NCBI RefSeq assembly: GCF_010730745.1
Contig: NZ_AP022615.1
Coordinates: 682,001-746,000, forward strand
From: Mycobacterium heidelbergense
Lineage (GTDB): Bacteria; Actinomycetota; Actinomycetes; Mycobacteriales; Mycobacteriaceae
DNA length: 64,000 bases
Direction: 5' to 3'
Of the stretch, positions 31,865 to 40,427 are shown piece after piece. A program made the position numbers and the translations under genes. Below the pieces are notes generated by a model. The model ran no database searches. It was not told the origin of the DNA and worked only from the letters and a program-made list of their open reading frames with translations. Each line of letters starts with the position of its first letter. The first letter of the stretch is position 1.

Positions 31865-32554
31865 TTAGCGATCCATCCCGTAGATGCCGCGCTGCTCGTC
31901 GCGCACCAGCCTGCCCAGCGACAGCTCGACGACCCGCTGCCGCATCGAGTCGACGATGTGGTGGTCGTGCGTCGCCATCAGCACCGTTGTGCCGGTGCGG
32001 TTGATCCGCTCCAACAAATCCATGATGTCCTTACTGGTGTCCGGGTCGAGGTTGCCGGTGGGCTCGTCGGCCAGCAGCACCAAAGGCCGGTTGACGAACG
32101 CGCGGGCGATCGCGACCCGTTGCTGTTCACCACCCGACAGCTCGTCGGGCAGCCGGTTGGCTTTGCCGGACAGGCCGACCGTCTCGAGCACGTCGGGGAC
32201 CACCCGGTTGATCTGGTCGGCGCGTCGGCCGATCACTTCCAGCGCGAAGGCGACGTTTTCGAACACCGTCTTTTGCTGCAGCAGCCGAAAATCCTGGAAC
32301 ACGCAGCCGATGACCTGACGCAGCTTGGGGATGTGACGGCCGGGCAGTTTGTTCACGTGGAACTTCGAGAGCCGAATGTCCCCGGTTGTCGGCGAGTCCT
32401 CGCCCAACAGCAGCCGCATGAACGTCGACTTGCCCGAACCCGACGGGCCGATCAGGAAGACGAATTCACCCTTGTCGATTTTGACGTTGATGTCGTCCAA
32501 CGCCGGACGCGCCGACGCTTTGTACTTCTTGCTGACACGGTCGAGGGTGATCAT
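31865..32554 (-). CDS. ftsE: cell-division ATP-binding protein FtsE
   Basis: 229 residues, the family length. ABC ATPase: Walker A GPSGSGKST (about residues 35-43), the signature LSGGEQQRVAIARA (about residues 138-151), Walker B LVLLADEPTGNLD (about residues 158-170), and the H-loop ATHDHHI. Couples ATP hydrolysis to FtsX at the septum. ATG 32554 begins MITLDRVSKKYKASARPAL as in other mycobacteria; the open frame upstream is the shadow of a neighbouring gene. Followed directly by ftsX. Confidence 0.97.
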   Translation of the reverse strand: MITLDRVSKKYKASARPALDDINVKIDKGEFVFLIGPSGSGKSTFMRLLLGEDSPTTGDIRLSKFHVNKLPGRHIPKLRQVIGCVFQDFRLLQQKTVFENVAFALEVIGRRADQINRVVPDVLETVGLSGKANRLPDELSGGEQQRVAIARAFVNRPLVLLADEPTGNLDPDTSKDIMDLLERINRTGTTVLMATHDHHIVDSMRQRVVELSLGRLVRDEQRGIYGMDR

Positions 32555-32598
32555 CACGGCACGCCAGTGTAGCGGTGAATTTCGCTGGCAAGCGAAAT

Positions 32599-33075
32599 TC
32601 AGCCCGCCGGTGGGGGTGCGGCCGGCGCCGGCCCCGGCTGCGGCGGCGGTGGCGGCGGTGTTGCCGGGCTTGGGCTCGGCGGGCAGAAGGGCGGCGGCAG
32701 CAGGCACGGCGGCGTCGGCAGCACGAATGGCGGGGGCGCCGTGGTGGTGGTCGGCGCGGGCGACGGCACCGTGGTGGTCGGCATGGTGGTAGTCGGCGTC
32801 GGCGTGATCGTCACCGTGGCCGGCGGCTGCTGCAGGCGGCTGCGCGGCACCCAGGTGTAGTTGGGGTCGGGCACGAAACCCGGCGGCACCACCTGAGGGG
32901 CGGGTGGCTTGGGAGCCGGCTCCGGGCGGTAGGTGTCATAGGTCCACCACAACGCCAGGAACGCGACGATCAACACGAAGGTCGAGGTGCGGAGCCGGCC
33001 GCCGAAGATGTAGCTCGGCCACCGTCGCTCCCCGTCGTCGCCGCGCTTTTCGAGGATGTTCAGCGTGAACTTCAC
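32599..33075 (-). CDS. proline-rich single-pass membrane protein (Rv3103c-like)
   Basis: 158 residues: a short cytosolic start, one membrane segment (about residues 31-47, TSTFVLIVAFLALWW), and a Pro/Thr-rich external region with clusters of PPP and TTT (VTITPTPTTTMPTTTVPSPA) and only a pair of Cys near the end. It matches Rv3103c in position between ftsE and the MscS-type channel gene, with a four-base overlap with that gene's 3' end. The wall-spanning Pro-rich tail suggests a link to the envelope, but the function is unknown. Confidence 0.82.
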   Translation of the reverse strand: MKFTLNILEKRGDDGERRWPSYIFGGRLRTSTFVLIVAFLALWWTYDTYRPEPAPKPPAPQVVPPGFVPDPNYTWVPRSRLQQPPATVTITPTPTTTMPTTTVPSPAPTTTTAPPPFVLPTPPCLLPPPFCPPSPSPATPPPPPPQPGPAPAAPPPAG

Positions 33076-34043
33076 CGTTGCTGCACCGGATCGGCTTCCG
33101 TGGCGGCCGGGAGGGCGGCGTCGTCAACGATGCCCACCTTCGCGTCGGCGGCGGTCACGATGCCGGCGCGGGCGAGCGCCCGTAGCACCAGCACGCGCAG
33201 CTGCCGGCCGGCCTCGAACTGCTTGCCGGGCAGCGTGCGGGCGACCAGGCGCAGGGTGACGGTGTCCACCGCGATGCTTTCGACGCCCATCACGGTCGGC
33301 GCGTCCAACAGCAACTCCCCCAGCACCGGGTTGTCCTGCGCCCGCTCGCACTCCTGGTGCAAGACCTCGTTGACCCGGTTCAGGTCGGCGCTGGTCGACA
33401 CGGGGACGTCCACCACCGCCCGCGCCCAGTCCTTGGAGAGGTTCACCGTTTTGACGATCTGGCCGTTGGGGATGATGAACACCTCCCCGTCCGACGAGCG
33501 CAGCCTGGTCACCCGCAGCGTCACGTTCTCGACGGTGCCGCGCGCCTCGGCGGCGACCCCCGTCACGGTCAACGCGACGAGATCACCGAAGCCGTACTGC
33601 TTCTCGACGATGATGAAAAACCCCGACAACAGGTCCTTGACCAGCTGCTGGGCCCCGAAACCCAGCGCCGCCCCCAGCACGGCGGCCGGCGCGACCAGCC
33701 CGCCGACGGAGAACTGCAGGACGTCACTGATCTGGACGATGGCCCAGATCGCGATGACCACGATCGACACCCACTGGATCACCGACGCCACGGCCTGCCG
33801 GTGCTTGGTCGCCTCCGAGCGCACCAGGGCGTCGCTTTCGGCGAAGCCCTCGTCGAGTTGCCGGGTCACCTGCTGGGCCACCCAGGTGACAAAGCGGACC
33901 GCCAGCACCGCCGCGATCAGCAGCATGACGACCCGCAGCCCGCGGGTGATGATCCATTGCCCGACGTCGCCGCGCCAGAAGTCGTGCCAACCCAGCGCCC
34001 TCAACGAGGCGGTCGAGGCAAGAACGGTGGTGTTAGTCGTCAT
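33072..34043 (-). CDS. MscS-family mechanosensitive ion channel (Rv3104c-like)
   Basis: 323 residues. Three to four N-terminal membrane helices (about residues 31-52, 85-112 and 115-145) lead into the pore helix with small residues (LVAPAAVLGAALGFGAQQLV, about residues 115-134) and the MscS beta domain (LSGFFIIVEKQYGFGDLVAL, then RSSDGEVFIIPNGQI). Such channels open under membrane tension and release solutes after hypo-osmotic shock. Its start overlaps the prfB 3' end by 11 bases on the same strand, so the genes prfB, mscS, Rv3103c-like and ftsEX-smpB may be one transcript. Confidence 0.88.
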   Translation of the reverse strand: MTTNTTVLASTASLRALGWHDFWRGDVGQWIITRGLRVVMLLIAAVLAVRFVTWVAQQVTRQLDEGFAESDALVRSEATKHRQAVASVIQWVSIVVIAIWAIVQISDVLQFSVGGLVAPAAVLGAALGFGAQQLVKDLLSGFFIIVEKQYGFGDLVALTVTGVAAEARGTVENVTLRVTRLRSSDGEVFIIPNGQIVKTVNLSKDWARAVVDVPVSTSADLNRVNEVLHQECERAQDNPVLGELLLDAPTVMGVESIAVDTVTLRLVARTLPGKQFEAGRQLRVLVLRALARAGIVTAADAKVGIVDDAALPAATEADPVQQR

Positions 34044-35163
34044 CTTTCCGGTTACGCCACCGGATCCCGGCTTCCAGGAACCCGTCGATGTCCCCGTCCA
34101 GAACGGCCGCCGGATTGCCCACCTCGTACTCGGTTCGCAAGTCCTTGACCATCTGATACGGGTGCAGCACGTAGGAGCGCATCTGGTTGCCCCAGGAGCT
34201 GCCGCCCTCGCCTTTCAGTGCGTCGAGCTCGGCGCGCTCTTCTGATCGCTTGCGCTCCAACAACTTTGCTTGAAGAACGCGCATCGCCGAGACCTTGTTC
34301 TGCAGTTGTGATTTTTCGTTCTGGCAAGTCACGACGATACCCGTCGGGATGTGGGTTAAACGAACGGCGGAGTCGGTGGTGTTCACCGACTGGCCGCCCG
34401 GCCCGCTGGACCGGTAGACGTCGACCCGCACGTCGCCCTCCGGGATGTCGATGTGATCGGTGGTCTCCACCACGGGGAGCACCTCGACCTCGGCGAACGA
34501 CGTCTGGCGCCGGCTCTGGTTGTCGAAGGGGCTGATCCGGACCAGCCGGTGGGTGCCCTGCTCGACGGACAAGGTGCCGTAGGCGAACGGGGCGTGCACG
34601 GCGAAGGTGGCGCTCTTGATGCCCGCCTCTTCGGCATAGGAGGTGTCGAACACCTCGACCGGATACTTGTGCTGCTCGGCCCACCGGACGTACATGCGCA
34701 GCAGCATCTCGGCCCAGTCGGCGGCGTCGACCCCGCCGGCGCCGGAACGGATGGTGACCAGGGCCTCGCGCTCGTCGTACTCGCCCGAGAGCAGCGTGCG
34801 CACCTCGGTGGCCTCGATGTCGGCGCGCAGCGCCTTGAGTTCGGCGTCGGCCTCGGCCAGGGTATTGGCCGCCTCAGCTCCGTCTTCTTCGTCAGCGGCC
34901 AGTTCGTAGAGCACCGGCAGGTCGTTCAGGCGCTGCCGCAGGTCCTCGACGCGGCGCAGCTCGCCCTGGGTGTGGGACAACTCGCTCGTCACCCGCTGCG
35001 CGCGGGCCTGGTCGTCCCACAGCTTGGGGTCCGACGCCTCGTGCTCGAGCTTTTCGATGCGGCCGCGCAGACCGTCCACGTCGAGCACCCGCTCCACCGT
35101 GGTCAGGGTGGAGTCGAGGGCGGCTATCTCAGCTCGGCGATCGGCTTGACGGTCGGGTTCCAC
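34033..35163 (-). CDS. prfB: peptide chain release factor 2
   Basis: 376 residues. Recognises UGA and UAA stop codons and triggers peptide release. The recognition tripeptide SPF is present (VRISPFDNQ, about residues 204-212), and the catalytic GGQ (SSGPGGQSVNTTDSAV, about residues 249-264) is intact. It reads as one frame: the in-frame UGA autoregulatory frameshift known from enterobacteria is absent. Starts at GTG 35163. Divergent from fprA, as Rv3105c-Rv3106 are. Confidence 0.97.
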   Translation of the reverse strand: MEPDRQADRRAEIAALDSTLTTVERVLDVDGLRGRIEKLEHEASDPKLWDDQARAQRVTSELSHTQGELRRVEDLRQRLNDLPVLYELAADEEDGAEAANTLAEADAELKALRADIEATEVRTLLSGEYDEREALVTIRSGAGGVDAADWAEMLLRMYVRWAEQHKYPVEVFDTSYAEEAGIKSATFAVHAPFAYGTLSVEQGTHRLVRISPFDNQSRRQTSFAEVEVLPVVETTDHIDIPEGDVRVDVYRSSGPGGQSVNTTDSAVRLTHIPTGIVVTCQNEKSQLQNKVSAMRVLQAKLLERKRSEERAELDALKGEGGSSWGNQMRSYVLHPYQMVKDLRTEYEVGNPAAVLDGDIDGFLEAGIRWRNRKDDD

Positions 35164-35325
35164 AGCCGCCCACGTTACCGGCGCCGCGCCGAGGGCCGAA
35201 TGCTCAGGTCATAGTCGGCGGCGCATTGTCTAGCATCAGGTGACCACTATGTGCAGTCCGTGCCGCGACGCTCAGCCCCTTCAGCCCCCCTGCGCCACAG
35301 CCCGGCATCAACAGAAGGCTCGAGT

Positions 35326-36705
35326 ATGCGCCCGCACCACCGGTATCACATAGCCATCGTCGGCTCCGGGCCGTCGGGGTTCTTCGCCGCGGCATCCTTG
35401 CTGAAGGCGGCCGACTCGTCGCAGGACATCGATGTCGCCGTCGACATGATCGAGATGCTGCCGACGCCGTGGGGTCTGGTGCGCTCCGGTGTCGCGCCGG
35501 ACCACCCGAAGATCAAGTCGATCAGCAGGCAGTTCGAAAACACCGCCGAAGACCCGCGCTTCCGCTTCTTCGGCAACGTGGCGGTGGGTGAGCATGTCGA
35601 GGCGGCCGAACTCGCCGAGCGCTACCACGCCGTCATCTACGCCGTCGGGGCGCAGTCCGACCGCGCGCTGAACATTCCCGGTGAGGACCTGCCGGGCAGC
35701 ATCTCCGCCGTCGACTTCGTGGGCTGGTACAACGCCCATCCGAACTTCCAGCACTGCACTCCCGACCTGTCCGGCAGTCGCGCGGTCGTCATCGGCAACG
35801 GCAACGTGGCCCTGGACGTCGCGCGCATCCTGGTGACCGAGCCCGACGCGCTGGCGCTCACCGACATCGCCGACCACGCCCTGGCGTCGCTACGGCCGTG
35901 TGGCCTCGACGAAGTCGTGGTCATCGGCCGGCGCGGGCCGCTGCAGACGGCGTTCACCACGCTCGAGCTGCGCGAGCTGGCGGATCTCGAGGGCGTCGAC
36001 GTGGTCGTCGATCCGGCGCAGCTGGAGGGCATCACCGACGAGGACGCGGCCGCGGTGGGCAAGACGACGAAGCAGAACATCAAGGTGTTGCGCGACTACG
36101 CCGTGCGCGCGCCGCGGCCCGGGCATCGTCGAATCGTGTTCCGGTTCTTGACTTCTCCGATCGAGATCAAGGGCGACGACAGCGTGACGTCGATCGTGCT
36201 CGGCCGCAACGAACTGGTCACCGACGAGAGCGGGCGGGTCGCGGCCAAGGACACCGGTGAGCGCGAGGAGCTGCCGGCCCAGTTGGTGGTGCGGTCGGTC
36301 GGTTACCGCGGCGTGCCCACCCCGGGGCTGCCGTTCGACGACAGGAGCGCGACCATCCCGAACGCCGGCGGCCGGGTGGAGGGCAGCCGCAACGAATACG
36401 TCGTCGGGTGGATCAAGCGCGGGCCGACCGGCGTGATCGGCACCAACAAGAAGGACTCCCAGGACACCGTCGACACCTTGTTGGGCGACCTGGCCGGCTC
36501 TCAACAGCAAGACGAACTCGCCGGCTTCCCCGAAGACCACGCCGAGCGGCTGGCCGACTGGCTGGCCTCGCGCCAGCCCAAGCTGGTGACCTCCGCGCAC
36601 TGGCGGGTCATCGATCGCCACGAGCGGGCGGCCGGCGAGCCACACGGGCGTCCCCGCGTCAAGCTGCCGAGCCTGGCCGAGCTGCTGCGCATCAGCCACG
36701 GCTGA
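35326..36705 (+). CDS. fprA: NADPH-ferredoxin reductase FprA (adrenodoxin-reductase type)
   Basis: 459 residues. FAD enzyme passing electrons from NADPH to ferredoxins, feeding cytochromes P450 and other acceptors. Seen are the FAD site VGSGPSGFFAAASLL (about residues 12-26), MLPTPWGLVRSGVAPDHPKI (about residues 45-64, the family fingerprint), the NADP site VIGNGNVALDVARIL (about residues 155-169) and the C-terminal NEYVVGWIKRGPTGVIGTNK. ATG 35326 gives the normal length; upstream in-frame residues are not conserved. Divergent from prfB. Confidence 0.96.
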   Translation: MRPHHRYHIAIVGSGPSGFFAAASLLKAADSSQDIDVAVDMIEMLPTPWGLVRSGVAPDHPKIKSISRQFENTAEDPRFRFFGNVAVGEHVEAAELAERYHAVIYAVGAQSDRALNIPGEDLPGSISAVDFVGWYNAHPNFQHCTPDLSGSRAVVIGNGNVALDVARILVTEPDALALTDIADHALASLRPCGLDEVVVIGRRGPLQTAFTTLELRELADLEGVDVVVDPAQLEGITDEDAAAVGKTTKQNIKVLRDYAVRAPRPGHRRIVFRFLTSPIEIKGDDSVTSIVLGRNELVTDESGRVAAKDTGEREELPAQLVVRSVGYRGVPTPGLPFDDRSATIPNAGGRVEGSRNEYVVGWIKRGPTGVIGTNKKDSQDTVDTLLGDLAGSQQQDELAGFPEDHAERLADWLASRQPKLVTSAHWRVIDRHERAAGEPHGRPRVKLPSLAELLRISHG

Positions 36706-36956
36706 CCGGACCGCCGCCATGCGGTTGACGATCCGCAATTACGCCTCGGATCGACCCGAATTCACGCAAATGCGCTACGCATCACCGTTGGCCTTGTAAT
36801 TTCGGGGCTCTAGGAATCTCCATCACCGGAGGCCGTCCCCGATGCCCCGTGCGCATGCCCCGCCGGCGACTCATGTGGTGCGACGCCGCCTTCGATGACG
36901 GCCGCGACGCCGCCGATTGAATCTATTCAGGTACCAATCAAAGGAGATGTGATACA

Positions 36957-38084
36957 ATGGATTTCGCCTTTTTGCCGCCGGAGATCAACTCCGCCCGGAT
37001 GTACACCGGGCCCGGGTCGGGCTCGCTCTTGGCCGCCGCGGGAAGCTGGGACTCGCTGTCCGCCGAGTTGGGCACCACGGCCGAGTCCTACGAATCGGTG
37101 CTGTCGACCCTCACCAGCTGGCAGTGGCGCGGTCCCGCGTCGGAGGCGATGACGGCCACCGCCGCCCGCTATACGGCGTGGCTGCAGACGGCCGCCGAGC
37201 AGACCAAGCAGACGGCCATGCAGGCCCGGGCGGCCGCGGCGGCCTACGAGCAGGCGCACGCGATGACCGTGGCCCCACTGGCGGTCGCGGCCAACCGCAC
37301 CCGGTTGGCTTCCCTGACGGCGACGAACTTCTTCGGCCACAACACCGCGGCGATCGCGGCCACCGAGGCCCAGTATGCCGAGTACTGGGCCCAGGACGCC
37401 GCCGCGATGTCCGGCTACGCCGCCTCCTCCGCGGCGGCGGCGCGGTTGCCCGGGTTCGCCTCCCCGGGGCAGACCACCGACGCCTCGGGACTGACCGCCC
37501 AGGGCGCCGCGGTCAACCAGGCCAACACCGGCGCCGCCGCGTCAAGCTCGGTGTCGCAGGCGGTTTCCGCGGCGGCCCAGCCGCTGCAGGCGGCGGCCGA
37601 CACGCCGTCGATCGTCCCCGACGACCTCACCGTCCTCGACATCATCCAGGCCACCGGGCAGTCGTTGAATTCCACCTACTACATGGAGGCTTTCGCGTCC
37701 GGTGTCATTGGCGCCGAGAACAATTTGGGCGTGTTGCCGAAGCTCGCGGCGGCGCCGGCCACGGCGGCGCCCGCGCTCACCGCGGCGCCCCCGTTTGGTG
37801 GCGGCGCGGGCCTGGGCACCGTGACCGCGACCCTTGCCCGCGGCGGGACCATCGGACCGATGTCGGTGCCGGCGGGCTGGTCGGCGCCGGCGACCAGCCA
37901 TGTCGCGGCGTTGCAGCCCGCCGGCTTGACCACGCTCCCGGGAACCGAGGAGGCGGTGGCATCCGGTTACCCGGGCTACCCCGGCATGCCGGCGGAGAGC
38001 GTTTCACGGGGCTCGGGCGTCGGCGTTCCGCCCCGGTACGGCGTCCGGCTCACGGTGATGCCGCGCCCGCCGGCGGCCGGGTGA
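36957..38084 (+). CDS. PPE-family protein, SVP subfamily (PPE50/51 region, first copy)
   Basis: 375 residues. PPE domain about residues 1-175 (MDFAFLPPEINSARMYTGPG, QWRGPASEAMTATAARYTAW, NRTRLASLTATNFFGHNTAA); then an Ala-rich middle; then IGPMSVPAGWSAPA (about residues 300-313) with the SVP signature, and RYGVRLTVMPRPP at the end. Mycobacterial PPE51 at this locus (Rv3136) is an outer-membrane protein linked to uptake of small sugars such as glycerol and trehalose. Whether that holds for this copy is inference. AAAGGAG lies 10-16 bases ahead of the ATG. A paralogue follows after 82 bases. Confidence 0.92.
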   Translation: MDFAFLPPEINSARMYTGPGSGSLLAAAGSWDSLSAELGTTAESYESVLSTLTSWQWRGPASEAMTATAARYTAWLQTAAEQTKQTAMQARAAAAAYEQAHAMTVAPLAVAANRTRLASLTATNFFGHNTAAIAATEAQYAEYWAQDAAAMSGYAASSAAAARLPGFASPGQTTDASGLTAQGAAVNQANTGAAASSSVSQAVSAAAQPLQAAADTPSIVPDDLTVLDIIQATGQSLNSTYYMEAFASGVIGAENNLGVLPKLAAAPATAAPALTAAPPFGGGAGLGTVTATLARGGTIGPMSVPAGWSAPATSHVAALQPAGLTTLPGTEEAVASGYPGYPGMPAESVSRGSGVGVPPRYGVRLTVMPRPPAAG

Positions 38085-38166
38085 CGGCCGGCGTCGCCTA
38101 TCAGATCTCGTCTCCCGCGCCGCAATGCGGTTCGCCGCATGTGCCGGGCTATTGAGATGTGACGCA

Positions 38167-39198
38167 ATGGATTTCGCTTTTTTGCCACCGGAGATCAACT
38201 CCGGCCGGATGTATACCGGCCCCGGGTCGGGCCCGCTCTTGGCCGCCGCGGGAAGCTGGGATTCGCTGTCGGCCGAGCTGGGCATCACGGCCGGGATCTG
38301 CGAATCGGTGCTGTCGGCCCTCACCGGCCTGTACTGGCACGGCCCCGCGTCGGACGCGATGGCGGCCACCGTCACCCGCCATCTGGGTTGGTTGCGTGCG
38401 ACCGCGGAACAAGCGACGCAGACGGCGATGCAGGCCCGGGCGGCCGCGGCGGCCTACGAGTTGGCGCACGCGATGACGGTGCCCCCGGCGGCGGTCGCGG
38501 CGAACCGCACCCAGCTGGCCGCGCTGATCGCGACGAACTTCTTCGGCCAGAACAGCGCGGCGATCGCGGCCACCGAGGCGCAGTACGGCGAATATTGGGC
38601 CCAGGACGCCACCGCGATGTCCGGCTACGCCGCGGGCTCGGCGGCGGCGAGGCAGTTGACGCCCTTTTCGTTTCCCGAGCAGACCGCCGACCCGGACGGG
38701 CCGGCCGCTCAGGACGCCGCGGTCACAAGCCCTGTGTCACAGTCGATTATCCCCACGGACTTGACCGTCCTCGACGTCATTCAGGCTACCGGCACCACGT
38801 TCAGCGGCATCTGGAAAATGGAAGCCACCCCCACCGGGATCATCGGGGCCGACAAGGATTTGGGCATATTGCCCAAACTGGGCACGGCGACAGCCGAGGT
38901 CACGGCCGCGCCCCCGCCGAGCGGTGCCGCGTCGGGCGTTGGCACCGTAACGGCCACCCTCGCCCGCGGCGGCGCGATCGGGTCGATGTCCGTGCCGAGC
39001 GACTGGGCGGCGCCGCCGAGCAGCCCCGGTGCGACTGTGTCGAACGGCGGAGCACCGACCCCCTCGGGGACCGGCGAGCCGGCCCGAATGCCCGGCATAC
39101 CGGGGATGCCTGGAGGGGCGGTCTCGCGAGCCACGAGCGTCGTCCCCCGCTACGGCGCCCGACTCACGGTGATGTCACGCCCGCCGGCCGCCGGGTGA
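38167..39198 (+). CDS. PPE-family protein, SVP subfamily (second tandem copy)
   Basis: 343 residues, paralogue of the preceding gene: MDFAFLPPEINSGRMYTGPG, LTGLYWHGPASDAMAA, NRTQLAALIATNFFGQNSAA, IGSMSVPSDWAAPP (SVP motif, about residues 274-287) and RYGARLTVMSRPP. The middle region is shorter and more diverged than the first copy, while the 5' 120 bases are nearly identical. ATG 38167 matches the MDFAF start; the open frame from 38125 adds unrelated residues. No PE gene lies beside the pair, so its heterodimer partner would have to come from another locus. Confidence 0.9.
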   Translation: MDFAFLPPEINSGRMYTGPGSGPLLAAAGSWDSLSAELGITAGICESVLSALTGLYWHGPASDAMAATVTRHLGWLRATAEQATQTAMQARAAAAAYELAHAMTVPPAAVAANRTQLAALIATNFFGQNSAAIAATEAQYGEYWAQDATAMSGYAAGSAAARQLTPFSFPEQTADPDGPAAQDAAVTSPVSQSIIPTDLTVLDVIQATGTTFSGIWKMEATPTGIIGADKDLGILPKLGTATAEVTAAPPPSGAASGVGTVTATLARGGAIGSMSVPSDWAAPPSSPGATVSNGGAPTPSGTGEPARMPGIPGMPGGAVSRATSVVPRYGARLTVMSRPPAAG

Positions 39199-39206
39199 CG
39201 CGGGCG

Positions 39207-39536
39207 CTAGCCACCGGCGGGCTCGGGCGGGGCCAACCTCCAATTGTCCGGATTCTTCGGCGAATACAGCACCGGCATCAGTTGGCCCATGGTCGGCCAC
39301 GCGTCGACGTTGACCACCATGCGCTGATACACGGCGTGCTCGCTGACGGTGGGCCCGTTGATGACGCCGGCGATGGTGACGTATTGCTCGCCGTCGGCGT
39401 CCGGTCGCGGGCTGACGCCGGTCACCAGCAGCGTCCCCCTCGCCGGCTCGCTGCGCGGGCCGCGCGGGATGAACCGCTGGGCAAGGAACACCCCCAGGAC
39501 CGCCACCAGCAGGACCAGCACACCGATTTCCCACAC
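39207..39536 (-). CDS. hypothetical membrane-anchored protein
   Basis: 109 residues with one N-terminal membrane segment (about residues 3-22, EIGVLVLLVAVLGVFLAQRF), a basic RGPRSEPARG turn and a compact beta-rich domain (TLLVTGVSPRPDADGEQYVT, AVYQRMVVNVDAWPTMGQLM, VLYSPKNPDNW). The shape resembles small mycobacterial membrane proteins between the PPE genes and hisN. No family name is known to me. GTG 39536 is 23 bases from the divergent hisN ATG, so the promoters are closely packed. Convergent with the second PPE gene. Confidence 0.68.
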   Translation of the reverse strand: MWEIGVLVLLVAVLGVFLAQRFIPRGPRSEPARGTLLVTGVSPRPDADGEQYVTIAGVINGPTVSEHAVYQRMVVNVDAWPTMGQLMPVLYSPKNPDNWRLAPPEPAGG

Positions 39537-39559
39537 CCAGCCATGGTAGGACTGCTCCC

Positions 39560-40348
39560 ATGAGTCAGGACGATCTGACGCTGGCGCTCGCGCTGGCCGA
39601 CCGCGCCGACGCGCTGACCGCCGCCCGGTTCGGGGCGCTCGACCTGCGCGTCGATACCAAACCGGATCTGACGCCGGTCACCGATGCCGATCGCGCGGTC
39701 GAGGCCGACCTGCGTGACGCGCTTCGGCGCGAACGGCCGGCGGACGACGTCGTCGGCGAGGAGTTCGGCGGAACGCCGACGTTCAGCGGACGCCAGTGGA
39801 TCATCGACCCGATCGACGGCACCAAGAACTTCGTGCGCGGCGTGCCGGTGTGGGCCAGCCTGATCGCGTTGCTCGAAGACGGCGTCCCCTCGGTCGGCGT
39901 GGTGAGCGCGCCGGCCCTGCGGCGGCGGTGGTGGGCGGCGCGCGGCCGGGGCGCGTTCGCCGCGGTCGGCTGCGGCCCGCCGCGCCGGCTGTCGGTGTCG
40001 TCGGTGGCGCGGCTCGATTCGGCCAGCCTCTCGTTTTCCAGTCTGTCGGGATGGGCGCAGCGCGGCTTGCGCGACCGCTTCATCGAGCTGACCGATGCGG
40101 TGTGGCGGGTGCGGGCCTACGGCGACTTCCTGTCCTATTGCCTGGTCGCCGAGGGGGCCGTCGACATCGCCGCCGAACCGGAGGTGTCGGTGTGGGACCT
40201 GGCGGCGCTCGACGTCTTGATCCGCGAGGCGGGCGGGGCGTTCACCGGCCTGGACGGCGCCGCGGGCCCGCACCGCGGCAGCGCCGTCGCGACGAACGGC
40301 CTGCTGCACGAACGCGTCCTCACCAGCCTGCGGGCGGCGTCCCTGTGA
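39560..40348 (+). CDS. hisN: histidinol-phosphatase HisN (inositol monophosphatase family, Rv3137-like)
   Basis: 262 residues. Mg2+-dependent phosphatase that removes phosphate from histidinol-phosphate in histidine synthesis. Metal and substrate motifs: VTDADRAVE, GEEFGG (about residues 70-75), WIIDPIDGTKNFVRGVP (about residues 81-97, the D-P-I-D-G-T motif) and VSVWDLAALDVLIREAGG (about residues 210-227, the W-D motif). Assignment to histidinol-phosphate rather than inositol phosphate follows Rv3137 at the same position. It ends 80 bases before the fadE24 start. Confidence 0.9.
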   Translation: MSQDDLTLALALADRADALTAARFGALDLRVDTKPDLTPVTDADRAVEADLRDALRRERPADDVVGEEFGGTPTFSGRQWIIDPIDGTKNFVRGVPVWASLIALLEDGVPSVGVVSAPALRRRWWAARGRGAFAAVGCGPPRRLSVSSVARLDSASLSFSSLSGWAQRGLRDRFIELTDAVWRVRAYGDFLSYCLVAEGAVDIAAEPEVSVWDLAALDVLIREAGGAFTGLDGAAGPHRGSAVATNGLLHERVLTSLRAASL

Positions 40349-40369
40349 CTTAGTTAACAAGGCCGACCT

Positions 40370-40389
40370 ATCTTACTCCGGAGTAAGAT
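40370..40389 (+). promoter_or_regulatory. perfect 20-bp palindrome, probable repressor operator
   Basis: ATCTTACTCCGGAGTAAGAT is fully self-complementary, 38-58 bases before the fadE24 ATG. Flanking ACCT and AGGT (offset by one base) extend the symmetry. This is the form of a TetR-type operator and is well placed to control fadE24-fadE23. The cognate regulator is not evident in the window. Confidence 0.7.
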
Positions 40390-40427
40390 CAGGTCATCCG
40401 CATCGCCCAACGACCGAGGCTGCCGAA

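Noticed and set aside
34033..35163. Programmed frameshift in prfB
   Set aside because: The gene reads through in one frame; no in-frame UGA with a frameshift signal is present near its start.
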